Part shown: positions 1 to 5,690 of the stretch, in pieces
Numbering within the stretch: the first letter of the stretch is position 1
Layout of the letters: every line of letters starts with the position of its first letter
Program-made: the position numbers and the translations under genes
Notes under the pieces: model-generated
What the model was told of the DNA's origin: nothing
Database searches by the model: none
Seen by the model: only the letters and a program-made list of their open reading frames with translations
Assembly (NCBI GenBank): GCA_965370955.1
Contig: CBDUWP010000087.1
Coordinates: 1 to 5,690, forward strand
From: CBDUWP01 sp965370955
Lineage (GTDB): Bacteria; Planctomycetota; Phycisphaerae; Sedimentisphaerales; Anaerobacaceae
Direction: 5' to 3'
DNA: 5,690 nucleotides

Positions 1-1113
1 AATAGCAGCCTACTTCTTGGGGTTGCAAAATATTCGAGACTGTATGGTCCTTGGATATTTCGCAGTTCGCCTTTGGAAGCAATAAATAAAATGGACGTTT
101 CTCTTGATTGGATAAAAGAAACCAAACCTGACGGCATGATTATTTCCAGTATGAGTGATGAACAACTGGTGCAAAAAGCTCTTGCATTGAATATTCCAAC
201 TGTTGTGCATGGCTTGACTATTTTCTATAAGGATTATCACTGTCTCACAACCGCCAATCATAAAATTGGAAAAATAGGAGCTGATCATCTTATCGAAAGA
301 GGGTTTAAGCATTTTGCCTTTTTTGGTGGATACCGTTCGTTGTTTTGGTCTGATGATCGCAGAGAGGGTTTCATCAAGAGGGTCAAGGAAGTCGGATGCG
401 ATGTACAGGTATATGAAGAATGTGAACGAAGTCTAAGCCAATCTGACAAATATGCATCAGTTAAGGATTGGTTAAAATCTTTGGCAAGGCCAGTTGGGTT
501 AATGACCTCTAATGACGAGAACAGCTATATAGTGGCTGAGGCTTGCATGGGTCTGAATATAGCTGTGCCGAATAAAATATCCATACTGGGTGTTGATAAT
601 GATAGTATGATTTGTGAACTTTCTAATCCGCTCTTGAGCAGCATAAGAATGGATTGTCAAAAGGCCGGATTTGAAGCTGCCGAGTTGCTCGATAGGGCGA
701 TGGCTGGAAAAGCGGAAGAGCCTGAAACTATCATAATGCAGCCGCTTGATGTTGTGGTTCGTGAGTCAACAGGATTTCTGGCGGTCAGTGATGAGCATGT
801 TATAAAGGCTTTGCGATTTATAGAAAATAATTCAAAACAAGCTATACAGGTTAACGATGTTGTCGAGATTGTTCCTATCTCTCGCAGAAGTTTGGAGCAG
901 AGGTTCAGGAAATTGCTGAAACGCTCAATCTTTGATGAAATACAAAAGGTTAGAATCAAAAATGTATGCACAATGTTGGTAGAATCAGATTTGTCGATAG
1001 GGAAAGTTGCACTGGCCTTAAACTTTTCGAATATTGAACATATCTCGAGATCGTTTAAAAGAGAAGTAGGATTAAGCCCCGTGACATATCGCAAGAAATA
1101 TCAAATCCCATAA
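1..1113 (+). CDS. XylR-like AraC-family transcriptional regulator, 5' end outside window
   Basis: The frame is open from base 1, so the gene starts left of the window and 370 codons are visible. The first visible residues, including VAKYSRLYGPW, resemble the start of the periplasmic-binding-protein-like sensor domain of XylR-type regulators, so little seems to be missing. Visible residues about 1-250 form a LacI/PBP1-like ligand-binding domain, with landmarks HLIERGFKHFAFFGG and ILGVDND followed by LSNPLLSSI. Residues about 262-367 form an AraC double helix-turn-helix: the first helix pair is around ISRRSLEQRFRK and the second around SIGKVALALNFSN, ending in GLSPVTYRKKY. E. coli XylR, about 390 residues, has the same architecture and binds xylose. 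The ligand here is unknown and no sugar gene is in view. A TTG at 73 and an ATG at 91 could be read as starts, but both would cut the sensor domain and are rejected. It converges on dapA, so its targets probably lie upstream, outside the window. Family assignment is firm; specificity is open. Confidence 0.9.
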   Translation, partial: NSSLLLGVAKYSRLYGPWIFRSSPLEAINKMDVSLDWIKETKPDGMIISSMSDEQLVQKALALNIPTVVHGLTIFYKDYHCLTTANHKIGKIGADHLIERGFKHFAFFGGYRSLFWSDDRREGFIKRVKEVGCDVQVYEECERSLSQSDKYASVKDWLKSLARPVGLMTSNDENSYIVAEACMGLNIAVPNKISILGVDNDSMICELSNPLLSSIRMDCQKAGFEAAELLDRAMAGKAEEPETIIMQPLDVVVRESTGFLAVSDEHVIKALRFIENNSKQAIQVNDVVEIVPISRRSLEQRFRKLLKRSIFDEIQKVRIKNVCTMLVESDLSIGKVALALNFSNIEHISRSFKREVGLSPVTYRKKYQIP

Positions 1114-1148
1114 CTAGAGCAGTTTAATTTTTGCTGCAGCCTTGTCCT

Positions 1149-2024
1149 CTATTTAATAAGGCCATAATCGACGAGAGCTTGTTTGAGAATTGTCTTTTGG
1201 TTTTCTTCCAAAGTCGTCATCGGCAATCGCATCTCTTCTGAAGCCATGTTGAGCATCGCCATCGCAGCCTTGATAGGAATCGGATTGGTAGAAAGGTTGA
1301 GCAAATTCTTGCTCAAAGAGAATAATTTGTTATGCCATTTTCTAGCTGAAACAAAGTCACCATCTAAAATCAAATCAGTCATAGCTTTAACGTCAGCTGG
1401 GACAATATTGGCTACCACGCTAATAACGCCTTTGCCGCCAACAGAGGCCAGAGGCAATGTAAGAGAATCGTCACCTGACAAAATCGTTATGTCACTGACA
1501 TTAGCTATCGAGCTTGCTTGGTCCAAGCTGCCGGTGGCTTCTTTAATAGCTACTATGTTTTCGTGCTGGGCTAATTTACCAATGGTCTCAGGCGCTAAGC
1601 CGCTGCCGCCGCATCTGCCGGGAATATTATAAAGAACGACAGGCAAATCAACCTCATCGGCTATCGAAATGAAGTGATGGTATAAACCCAGCTGTGTCGG
1701 TTTGTTATAGTAAGGGCAAACTTGAAGGGTGGCGTCTGCTCCAATCTTTTTTGCGAAAGCTGTAAGCTCAATCGCTTCGGCTGTGCTGTTGGCGCCGGCG
1801 CCTGCAATGACAGGAACCCTAGACGAAGTGACCTTCACAACAGCTTCAATTACTTTTTTATGCTCTGATGGGCTAAGCGTAGGCGATTCGCCAGTTGTGC
1901 CGACAGGGACTATGCCGTCTGTGCCGTTTTGGATCTGAAAATCGACCAGCTCCTCGAGAGTTTTGTAATCTACCTTGCCATCTTGAAATGGCGTAATCAA
2001 TGCGACCATCGAACCGCTAAACAT
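1149..2024 (-). CDS. dapA: 4-hydroxy-tetrahydrodipicolinate synthase (DapA)
   Basis: A cytoplasmic class I aldolase that condenses pyruvate with aspartate semialdehyde, the first committed step of diaminopimelate and lysine synthesis. The protein has 291 residues, the usual family length, and reads as one TIM barrel. Visible family residues are the GTTGES loop with Thr43 and Thr44, the tyrosine of the CPYYNKP motif (Tyr106), Tyr132 in the LYNIPGR motif with Arg137 following, and the Schiff-base Lys161 in VAIKEATGS. These match the E. coli residues T44, T45, Y107, Y133, R138 and K161 with a one-residue shift. The start ATG has an AGGAGT site eight bases upstream, which settles it. It lies 36 bp after pdxJ and is the last gene of the apparent gspE operon. 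Only 35 bp separate its stop from the convergent XylR-like gene, and I see no strong terminator hairpin with a U-tract there. Within the broader DHDPS/NAL superfamily, the motif set favours true DapA over sialate lyase. Confidence 0.95.
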   Translation of the reverse strand: MFSGSMVALITPFQDGKVDYKTLEELVDFQIQNGTDGIVPVGTTGESPTLSPSEHKKVIEAVVKVTSSRVPVIAGAGANSTAEAIELTAFAKKIGADATLQVCPYYNKPTQLGLYHHFISIADEVDLPVVLYNIPGRCGGSGLAPETIGKLAQHENIVAIKEATGSLDQASSIANVSDITILSGDDSLTLPLASVGGKGVISVVANIVPADVKAMTDLILDGDFVSARKWHNKLFSLSKNLLNLSTNPIPIKAAMAMLNMASEEMRLPMTTLEENQKTILKQALVDYGLIK

Positions 2025-2032
2025 AATCTGTT

Positions 2033-2038
2033 ACTCCT
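2033..2038 (-). promoter_or_regulatory. Ribosome binding site of dapA
   Basis: Read on the minus strand this is AGGAGT, eight bases ahead of the dapA ATG. It is the strongest Shine-Dalgarno match inside the cluster and supports translation of dapA independent of coupling to pdxJ. Confidence 0.8.
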
Positions 2039-2049
2039 ATGATAATTTG

Positions 2050-2069
2050 AAAGCCTACTTTTAGCCTTT
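2050..2069 (-). other. Small hairpin across the pdxJ stop codon
   Basis: The plus strand reads AAAGCCTA, then CTTT, then TAGCCTTT. The arms pair at 7 of 8 positions (one C-C or G-G mismatch) around a four-base loop. The hairpin covers the pdxJ stop (2061-2063) and the start of the 36-bp gap before dapA. It has no U-tract of terminator type in the minus-strand direction, and the stem is AT-rich. It could be a weak processing or stability element between the two genes, or chance. Confidence 0.3.
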
Positions 2070-2810
2070 AAGCTCAGAAAGAATTTTTGCATATTCTTTC
2101 GTGGCATTGTAAAGACCCATCTCCAAAGAGTCAACCACTAAGGCTTGGCCAATTGAAACTTCCATGATATGCGGCACGTTTTCGCAAAAAAATTGCAGAT
2201 TTTCAAGATTTAAATCATGGCCGGCATTTATTCCAAGACCAGCATCAAATGCCTCTCGACTGGTTTTAGCGTAAAGCTCGGTGATTATGTCTATCTCGTT
2301 ACGAAGCAAATGGGCCTTCGCATAGGGCTCTGTGTATAGTTCGATCCTGTCGGCTGAAATCTGTTTGGCAATGGCTATCTCATCGCTGTCGGCGTCCATG
2401 AAAAGGCTGACCCGAATGTTATGGGCCTTGAGCTTCTTGATGATTATTGCTAAAGCATCTTTATTCTTAGATAAATTCCAGCCATGATCAGAAGTATTGG
2501 CACTGGGATCATCAGGAACCAAAGTAGCCTGATCAGGTTTGACGTCGCAAACTATTTCTAAATAATTGCCGGTGAAAGGATTGCCCTCAATATTGAATTC
2601 TATGTCACTGTGTTCGGATTTGAGCAGATCGGACAAATCGTAAACGTCAGAATATCTGGTATGTCGCTGGTCCGGGCGAGGGTGGACAGTTATGCCGTCA
2701 GCTCCGGCTTTGATGGCGGTTCTGGAGGCGGCTATCATACTGGGAGTGCCGAGATCGCGGGCATTTCGAAGCAGGGCGATTTTATTCAAGTTAACGCTTA
2801 ATTTAGTCAT
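2061..2810 (-). CDS. pdxJ: Pyridoxine 5'-phosphate synthase (PdxJ), NxNK subtype
   Basis: Cytoplasmic TIM-barrel enzyme that joins 1-deoxy-D-xylulose 5-phosphate and 3-amino-2-oxopropyl phosphate to make pyridoxine 5'-phosphate in the DXP-dependent vitamin B6 pathway. Using the ATG at 2810 the protein has 249 residues. The N-terminus MTKLSVNLNKIALLRNAR aligns directly with family N-termini. The longer frame from 2867 would add 19 unrelated hydrophobic residues and overlap the upstream stop, so it is rejected. Catalytic positions by alignment to E. coli are His43 (ITVHPRPDQRH), Glu75 (FNIEG) and His198 (NAGHDL), all present; Arg45 and His50 are also kept. The E. coli Asp-His pair of the DXP site is Asn9-Lys10 here. 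That NxNK form, together with the LVPDDPS and SDHGW motifs, matches PdxJ of Bacteroidetes and Xanthomonas type as I remember them. The late phosphate-site GHA motif is GQA (Gly221-Gln222). No strong ribosome binding site is seen, only a weak AAGAA. It lies 46 bp after the CvpA-like gene. Confidence 0.94.
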   Translation of the reverse strand: MTKLSVNLNKIALLRNARDLGTPSMIAASRTAIKAGADGITVHPRPDQRHTRYSDVYDLSDLLKSEHSDIEFNIEGNPFTGNYLEIVCDVKPDQATLVPDDPSANTSDHGWNLSKNKDALAIIIKKLKAHNIRVSLFMDADSDEIAIAKQISADRIELYTEPYAKAHLLRNEIDIITELYAKTSREAFDAGLGINAGHDLNLENLQFFCENVPHIMEVSIGQALVVDSLEMGLYNATKEYAKILSELKG

Positions 2811-2856
2811 GATTGTTATTCTTAAAAAAATAATTGTGCTGTTAAATGTTCTATTG

Positions 2857-3531
2857 CTAAAAAACATCTATATCTGGTTCAGGCGGCTTATTTGGTAAAG
2901 AAATTTCAGGCTCTGTTACTGTCGGCTCAGGCTGGATGGCTTCTGGCTCGACAATTGTTTCGGTTGATTCTTCGATCCGACCTGATTTTGGTTTTTTACG
3001 CTTTTTTGGACTCTTATAGCTCAGCAGCGGCTCTATGATGGTTTGGACTGTTTCATCTCTGCCGGCTAATAAGCTAATAGCTTTGCAATACCCAAAAACA
3101 CAATCGATACTCGAATGATTAACTGTTTTTATCTCATCTTTTACCTTGAGCAGATTGATGCCAATCGGGCTAATATAAATTAACATTATCAAAAAATTCA
3201 AGGCTAGCCAACCAGTAATAAATCCGATCACGCCAGAGGCTACCGTGTCTATCAATTTGGGCGTTTCAATCTTAAATTTAGAGGTAATGAAAACGTATGT
3301 TATTCCATGCAGAATGCCAAAAATTGCAACAGCTAATATGACAAGTGTCATAGCGGAATTGAAAGAATTCGGCGAGGTGATTATCTTGGCCTCGATCGAT
3401 GGGTATAAAAAGATCGCCAGATAAATAGACACCATGACATTGAAGAACAAAGCCCATGCTTCATAGAACCCTATCCTGACGGCATAAATACCTGTCGCAA
3501 CCGCTGCTAATATGGTTAAAAATAAGACCAT
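2857..3531 (-). CDS. CvpA-like integral membrane protein with charged proline-rich tail
   Basis: A 224-residue protein with four likely membrane helices at about residues 2-18, 24-43, 60-82 and 97-120, followed by a soluble region. A glycine-containing last helix (around SGVIGFITGWLALNFLIML) and the spacing of the helices resemble the CvpA family, named for colicin V production in E. coli and still poorly understood in function. The family is usually about 160-180 residues, so this one carries an extra C-terminal tail. That tail has a basic patch, KKRKKPK at 176-182, then a Glu/Pro-rich stretch at about 187-222. Two cysteines (144 and 149) follow the last helix. The start ATG has an AGGG about nine bases upstream and lies 14 bp after the ATPase stop, which suggests shared transcription and perhaps coupled translation. 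The topology is clear; the CvpA label rests on overall resemblance and could be wrong. Confidence 0.6.
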   Translation of the reverse strand: MVLFLTILAAVATGIYAVRIGFYEAWALFFNVMVSIYLAIFLYPSIEAKIITSPNSFNSAMTLVILAVAIFGILHGITYVFITSKFKIETPKLIDTVASGVIGFITGWLALNFLIMLIYISPIGINLLKVKDEIKTVNHSSIDCVFGYCKAISLLAGRDETVQTIIEPLLSYKSPKKRKKPKSGRIEESTETIVEPEAIQPEPTVTEPEISLPNKPPEPDIDVF

Positions 3532-3545
3532 AAATTTTTGCCCTG

Positions 3546-5126
3546 TTATCCTATCACTCGTTTTAATTCTTCAACCGTTGTGTTGGTGGCGACAATGTGT
3601 TTGATAGCTTGTTTTTTGAGGTTCGATTTACCTCGTTTGTCACCTAGATTCCGCATTTTATTTATCACGCTTGGATTGCTGGAAAATTTGGCTTTGAATT
3701 CGTTGGTTATCTGTAAAATATCAAAAACCGCAAAGCGTCCGTTATAACCGACATTACGACAATGTTCGCAGCCAGCGGCTTTGTGTATGTTGTGGTGATT
3801 GATCCCTCGCTGGGTAAGGCTTACTATTTGAGCCTGTGTGAAATGGGCTTTTTCTTTGCAATGATCGCATAATCGGCGAAGCAATCTTTGAGAAATCACC
3901 ATGCTTAGGCCGCTGGCTATGAGTATCGGTGAGACCCCAAGATCCAAAAGACGAATCATAGCATCTGAATTGCTGTTGCTGTGAATCGTAGCTAACACTA
4001 AATGGCCAGTCTGTGCGGCTCTAAGGGCGATAGAAGCTGTTTCTTCATCGCGGATTTCGCCAACGCATATTACATCGGGGTCCTGTCGTAGGATACTGCG
4101 AAGCGAGTTGGCAAAGGTGATGTCAGCCTTGTTATTTATCTCGATTTGGCTAGCGTTTTCTAATATGTGCTCGATCGGATCCTCAATTGTTATCAAATTG
4201 CGGGAGAGTTTATCAATTTGATTCATCACGGCATAAAGAGTTGTTGTTTTTCCGCTGCCTGTTGGGCCGCAAACAAGTATCATGCCGGAGGGTTTGTTCA
4301 CAGAAGACATAATGGTTTGAACTTGCTTGTGAGATAAACCCATGTTTCCAAAGCTGAATTGGTCGGTGTCTTGCCTCAGTATCCTGATGGATAATTTTTC
4401 GCCATTTAATACGCCGGTACTGGCGACACGAAAAGAAACAGTTTCTTCATCAAAAGTGGCAGCGAAAGAGCCGTCTTGCGGGCGGCGTTTTTCGGCAATA
4501 TCCATACTGGAAATAGCCTTGATGCTGTTGTTGATGCCGTTTGCAATGTCACTGTCTATCTCATCGAAATTGACGAGCATGCCGTCGATCCTGAATCTAA
4601 TTATATAGGAGTCCTGATCCTTAGGGGCAATTTGAATGTCACTGGCATTTTCCAGCAAGGCGTTTGAAATGATATTTTTGGTGTAGGTTACAATGTTGCT
4701 GTTTTTGGAGTTTTTGCCGTATATCTCATTCATGTTGCGGCCTGATGAACTCAGAAGGTCCAGATGCTTAATATGTTTATGACTGACCGATCTGGGCAGA
4801 GATATGCTGTCTTTAGCACCTGCTGCTAATTGACTAAAAATTTCGAATAGGTTTTTGTCACCTTTTTTGGCCGAATCAATAATATTTGCTAAGTATAAAA
4901 TTCCTAAAACTAACGGTCCAAAAATTATAGCTAGAAAATTGATCGCCAGCTGATTGTGCTTTGGCATTAAATAGCTGCCTTGAAGATATTGGACGATATA
5001 TAAAGATGAGTAAAACCAAGCCAATAGAAAAACCAATTTTGGCAGGCTAAATGATAGCTGTACTGCACAAATTCCATACGCCGAATTTGACAGCTGCAAT
5101 AACCCTATTGACCAATCCCAATTCAT
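3546..5126 (-). CDS. gspE: GspE/PilB-type secretion or pilus ATPase with N-terminal membrane anchor
   Basis: A 526-residue hexameric ATPase of the type II secretion/type IV pilus assembly family. The core is complete. The N2-like domain starts at ASDIQIAP (161) with RFRIDG (177-182) and AEKRRPQDG (211-219). Walker A is GPTGSGKTT at 287-295. The Asp box is ITIEDPIE at 312-319. The Walker B region runs from 345 to 360 with catalytic Glu357, and the His box is ATIHSN with His382. A zinc-binding CxxC pair lies at Cys420/Cys423 and Cys453/Cys456, a mark of GspE/PilB proteins as opposed to PilT. In place of the usual soluble N1 (MshEN) domain, residues about 28-48 and 61-83 form two hydrophobic helices, so the ATPase is probably anchored in the inner membrane. 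The start ATG has GAGGAA seven bases upstream, and no in-frame start occurs between it and the nearest upstream stop. It heads the gene set reaching dapA. No pilin or GspF gene is in view, so the partner system is unknown. Confidence 0.93.
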   Translation of the reverse strand: MNWDWSIGLLQLSNSAYGICAVQLSFSLPKLVFLLAWFYSSLYIVQYLQGSYLMPKHNQLAINFLAIIFGPLVLGILYLANIIDSAKKGDKNLFEIFSQLAAGAKDSISLPRSVSHKHIKHLDLLSSSGRNMNEIYGKNSKNSNIVTYTKNIISNALLENASDIQIAPKDQDSYIIRFRIDGMLVNFDEIDSDIANGINNSIKAISSMDIAEKRRPQDGSFAATFDEETVSFRVASTGVLNGEKLSIRILRQDTDQFSFGNMGLSHKQVQTIMSSVNKPSGMILVCGPTGSGKTTTLYAVMNQIDKLSRNLITIEDPIEHILENASQIEINNKADITFANSLRSILRQDPDVICVGEIRDEETASIALRAAQTGHLVLATIHSNSNSDAMIRLLDLGVSPILIASGLSMVISQRLLRRLCDHCKEKAHFTQAQIVSLTQRGINHHNIHKAAGCEHCRNVGYNGRFAVFDILQITNEFKAKFSSNPSVINKMRNLGDKRGKSNLKKQAIKHIVATNTTVEELKRVIG

Positions 5127-5133
5127 ATACCAT

Positions 5134-5139
5134 TTCCTC
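5134..5139 (-). promoter_or_regulatory. Ribosome binding site of the gspE-like gene
   Basis: Reads GAGGAA on the minus strand, seven bases before the ATG at 5126. It lies just outside the predicted leader stem (5152-5238), so that stem does not hide it directly. Confidence 0.8.
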
Positions 5140-5151
5140 GCAAATGTAAAT

Positions 5152-5238
5152 CTTAGGACCTGTAAACAAATTATCTTTCATTTTGGACGGCTTTGTCCTC
5201 GCTAACGTCAAAAACCTAATTTACTTACAAGTCCTTAG
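5152..5238 (-). ncRNA. Candidate structured 5' leader RNA ahead of gspE
   Basis: The arms 5217-5238 and 5152-5173 are inverted repeats matching at 18 of 22 positions in DNA. In minus-strand RNA three of the four mismatches become G-U pairs, leaving 21 of 22 positions paired with one A-A mismatch. In plus-strand RNA the same positions would be A-C clashes. A second stem continues inside: UUUU plus GACG (5214-5206) pairs with CGUC plus AAAA (5189-5181), leaving a 16-base loop (5190-5205) and an asymmetric internal loop. An alternative small hairpin, GGAC with GUCC (5198-5185), would compete with this inner stem. The predicted start of transcription (about 5235) falls right where unbroken pairing begins. 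I do not recognise a known riboswitch class. It could instead be a small palindromic repeat element, although no flanking target duplication is seen. Confidence 0.5.
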
Positions 5239-5241
5239 CCA

Positions 5242-5270
5242 ATTGTATCCCTTAGTTGTCCCTATGGCAA
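5242..5270 (-). promoter_or_regulatory. Sigma-70-like promoter for the gspE operon
   Basis: On the minus strand a -35 box TTGCCA (5270-5265) and a -10 box TACAAT (5247-5242) are separated by exactly 17 bases. Each box differs from consensus at one position. The predicted start is an A near 5235-5236, giving a leader of about 110 bases before the gspE ATG. The promoter lies downstream of the FHA gene stop, so gspE and the genes after it can be expressed apart from the FHA gene. Confidence 0.65.
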
Positions 5271-5290
5271 GGATAATAATAGCAAGGATA
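5267..5290. repeat. 9-bp direct repeat over the -35 region
   Basis: GCAAGGATA occurs at 5267-5275 and again at 5282-5290, separated by ATAATA, so the period is 15 bp. The first copy overlaps the -35 box of the predicted promoter and the second lies just upstream of it. Two copies in the same orientation at this position could be a binding site for a regulator, but no factor can be named from the sequence. Confidence 0.5.
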
Positions 5291-5322
5291 GTGGTGGTCT
5301 GGCGAGGAAATTAAAGAAGTTT

Positions 5323-5690
5323 CTAAAGATCCAGCATCGTATCTGTTTCGTCATCGAGCTGATCATCCAATTCGTCGAGCAATGCCTGTCTTTCATCTGT
5401 CGAGCTTAGATCGCTATCGGGAAATTCATTGAGCAGATCATCGAAAGTGCCATTGTCATCTATCAGGGTGGGAGTTAAGCCTTCAATGCGGGTGTCATCG
5501 GAATTATCATTTATAACTGATGTGTGTGAGGCACTTGGTTGAGATTTTGGTTTGGGTTCAGGTGCAGGTTTATTTATCTGTAACTCAATAGTAATTGGGC
5601 CTATCACTATGATGTCACCGGAGACGATCTCTGTTTTTGTTATACTGTTTCCGTTGACGATTGTGCCTGCTTTGGAATTGAGATCCTGCA
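5323..5690 (-). CDS. FHA-domain protein, C-terminal part, 5' end outside window
   Basis: The frame is open to the right edge, so the start lies outside the window; 122 whole codons plus the stop are visible. The first visible residues, DLNSKAGTIVNGNSI followed by VSGDIIVIG, match the last strands of a forkhead-associated domain, where the usual pattern is D-L-x-S-x-N-G-T-x-V-N-G and then a GD-x-I-x-(I/V)-G turn. FHA domains bind phosphothreonine peptides and often act with Ser/Thr kinases or secretion systems. The FHA domain ends near visible residue 38. After it comes a Pro/Lys linker (KPAPEPKPKSQP) and a strongly acidic tail rich in Asp, Glu and Leu to the stop. A GTG at 5607 could be read as a start but would cut the FHA domain, so it is rejected. 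The conserved Asn of the NGT motif is Ala here. No membrane segment is visible. The gene points toward gspE, whose own promoter lies in the 196-bp gap. Confidence 0.85.
   Translation of the reverse strand, partial: QDLNSKAGTIVNGNSITKTEIVSGDIIVIGPITIELQINKPAPEPKPKSQPSASHTSVINDNSDDTRIEGLTPTLIDDNGTFDDLLNEFPDSDLSSTDERQALLDELDDQLDDETDTMLDL

Noticed and set aside
657..1094. Minus-strand open frame opposite the AraC DNA-binding domain
   Set aside because: It is antisense to a clear family match and its translation shows no recognisable motif.
73..1113. Start of the XylR-like gene at TTG 73
   Set aside because: The frame is open back to base 1 and the first 24 codons match the start of the sensor domain of this family, so the real start is outside the window.
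1114..1148. Possible bidirectional terminator between the XylR-like gene and dapA
   Set aside because: Only a 4-bp GCAG/CTGC pairing with an 11-base loop and a GCTGCAGC palindrome can be found, without a U-tract following the stem in either direction.
1183..1632. Plus-strand open frame opposite dapA
   Set aside because: It is the antisense shadow of an intact DapA with all active-site residues; no family features are seen.
2811..2867. 19-residue N-terminal extension of PdxJ from an ATG at 2867
   Set aside because: The extension is unlike the family, overlaps the end of the upstream gene, and the ATG at 2810 matches family N-termini exactly.
5047..5181. Possible 44-codon small gene on the minus strand (ATG at 5181), overlapping the gspE start in another frame
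   Set aside because: It has no well-placed ribosome binding site, its start lies inside the predicted leader structure, and its second half is a shadow of the gspE coding region.
5185..5198. GGAC-GTCC hairpin as a terminator for the FHA gene
   Set aside because: The stem is four pairs with no U-tract, and it lies downstream of a strong promoter for gspE; it is better treated as part of the leader structure.
5205..5210. TTGACG on the minus strand as an alternative -35 box for gspE
   Set aside because: No acceptable -10 box lies 16-18 bases downstream, while the TTGCCA/TACAAT pair at 5242-5270 fits well.

Overview
The window looks like bacterial chromosome of moderate to low GC. It holds one gene on the plus strand whose start lies beyond the left edge, and five genes on the minus strand, the rightmost of which starts beyond the right edge. 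A XylR-type regulator (sugar-binding-like sensor plus AraC helix-turn-helix), a GspE-type ATPase with an N-terminal membrane anchor and an FHA-domain protein together suggest the Planctomycetes/PVC group, perhaps a Phycisphaerae relative. That is an inference from protein style only, with no marker gene in view.

Layout from left to right. Positions 1-1113 (+) hold the C-terminal 370 codons of a XylR-like AraC-family regulator. It converges on dapA across a 35-bp gap with no convincing terminator. Positions 1149-5126 (-) hold a closely packed set which, in transcription order, is gspE-like secretion/pilus ATPase, CvpA-like four-helix membrane protein, pdxJ (pyridoxine 5'-phosphate synthase) and dapA (4-hydroxy-tetrahydrodipicolinate synthase). 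Gaps are 14, 46 and 36 bp, so one operon is likely. Positions 5127-5322 are a 196-bp intergenic region, the most interesting non-coding part. It holds a near-consensus sigma-70 promoter, a 9-bp direct repeat over its -35 box, a long inverted repeat that folds well only as minus-strand RNA, and a good ribosome binding site for gspE. Positions 5323-5690 (-) hold the C-terminal part of an FHA-domain protein with a Pro/Lys linker and an acidic tail.

How the genes may fit together: the FHA protein, the membrane-anchored GspE-type ATPase and the CvpA-like membrane protein look like an envelope or secretion group. The same transcript then appears to carry two housekeeping biosynthetic genes, for vitamin B6 and for lysine/diaminopimelate. 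The main candidate for something undescribed is the structured 5' leader ahead of gspE (5152-5238). Its first arm begins at almost exactly the predicted transcription start, and three of its four arm mismatches become G-U pairs in the sense RNA.
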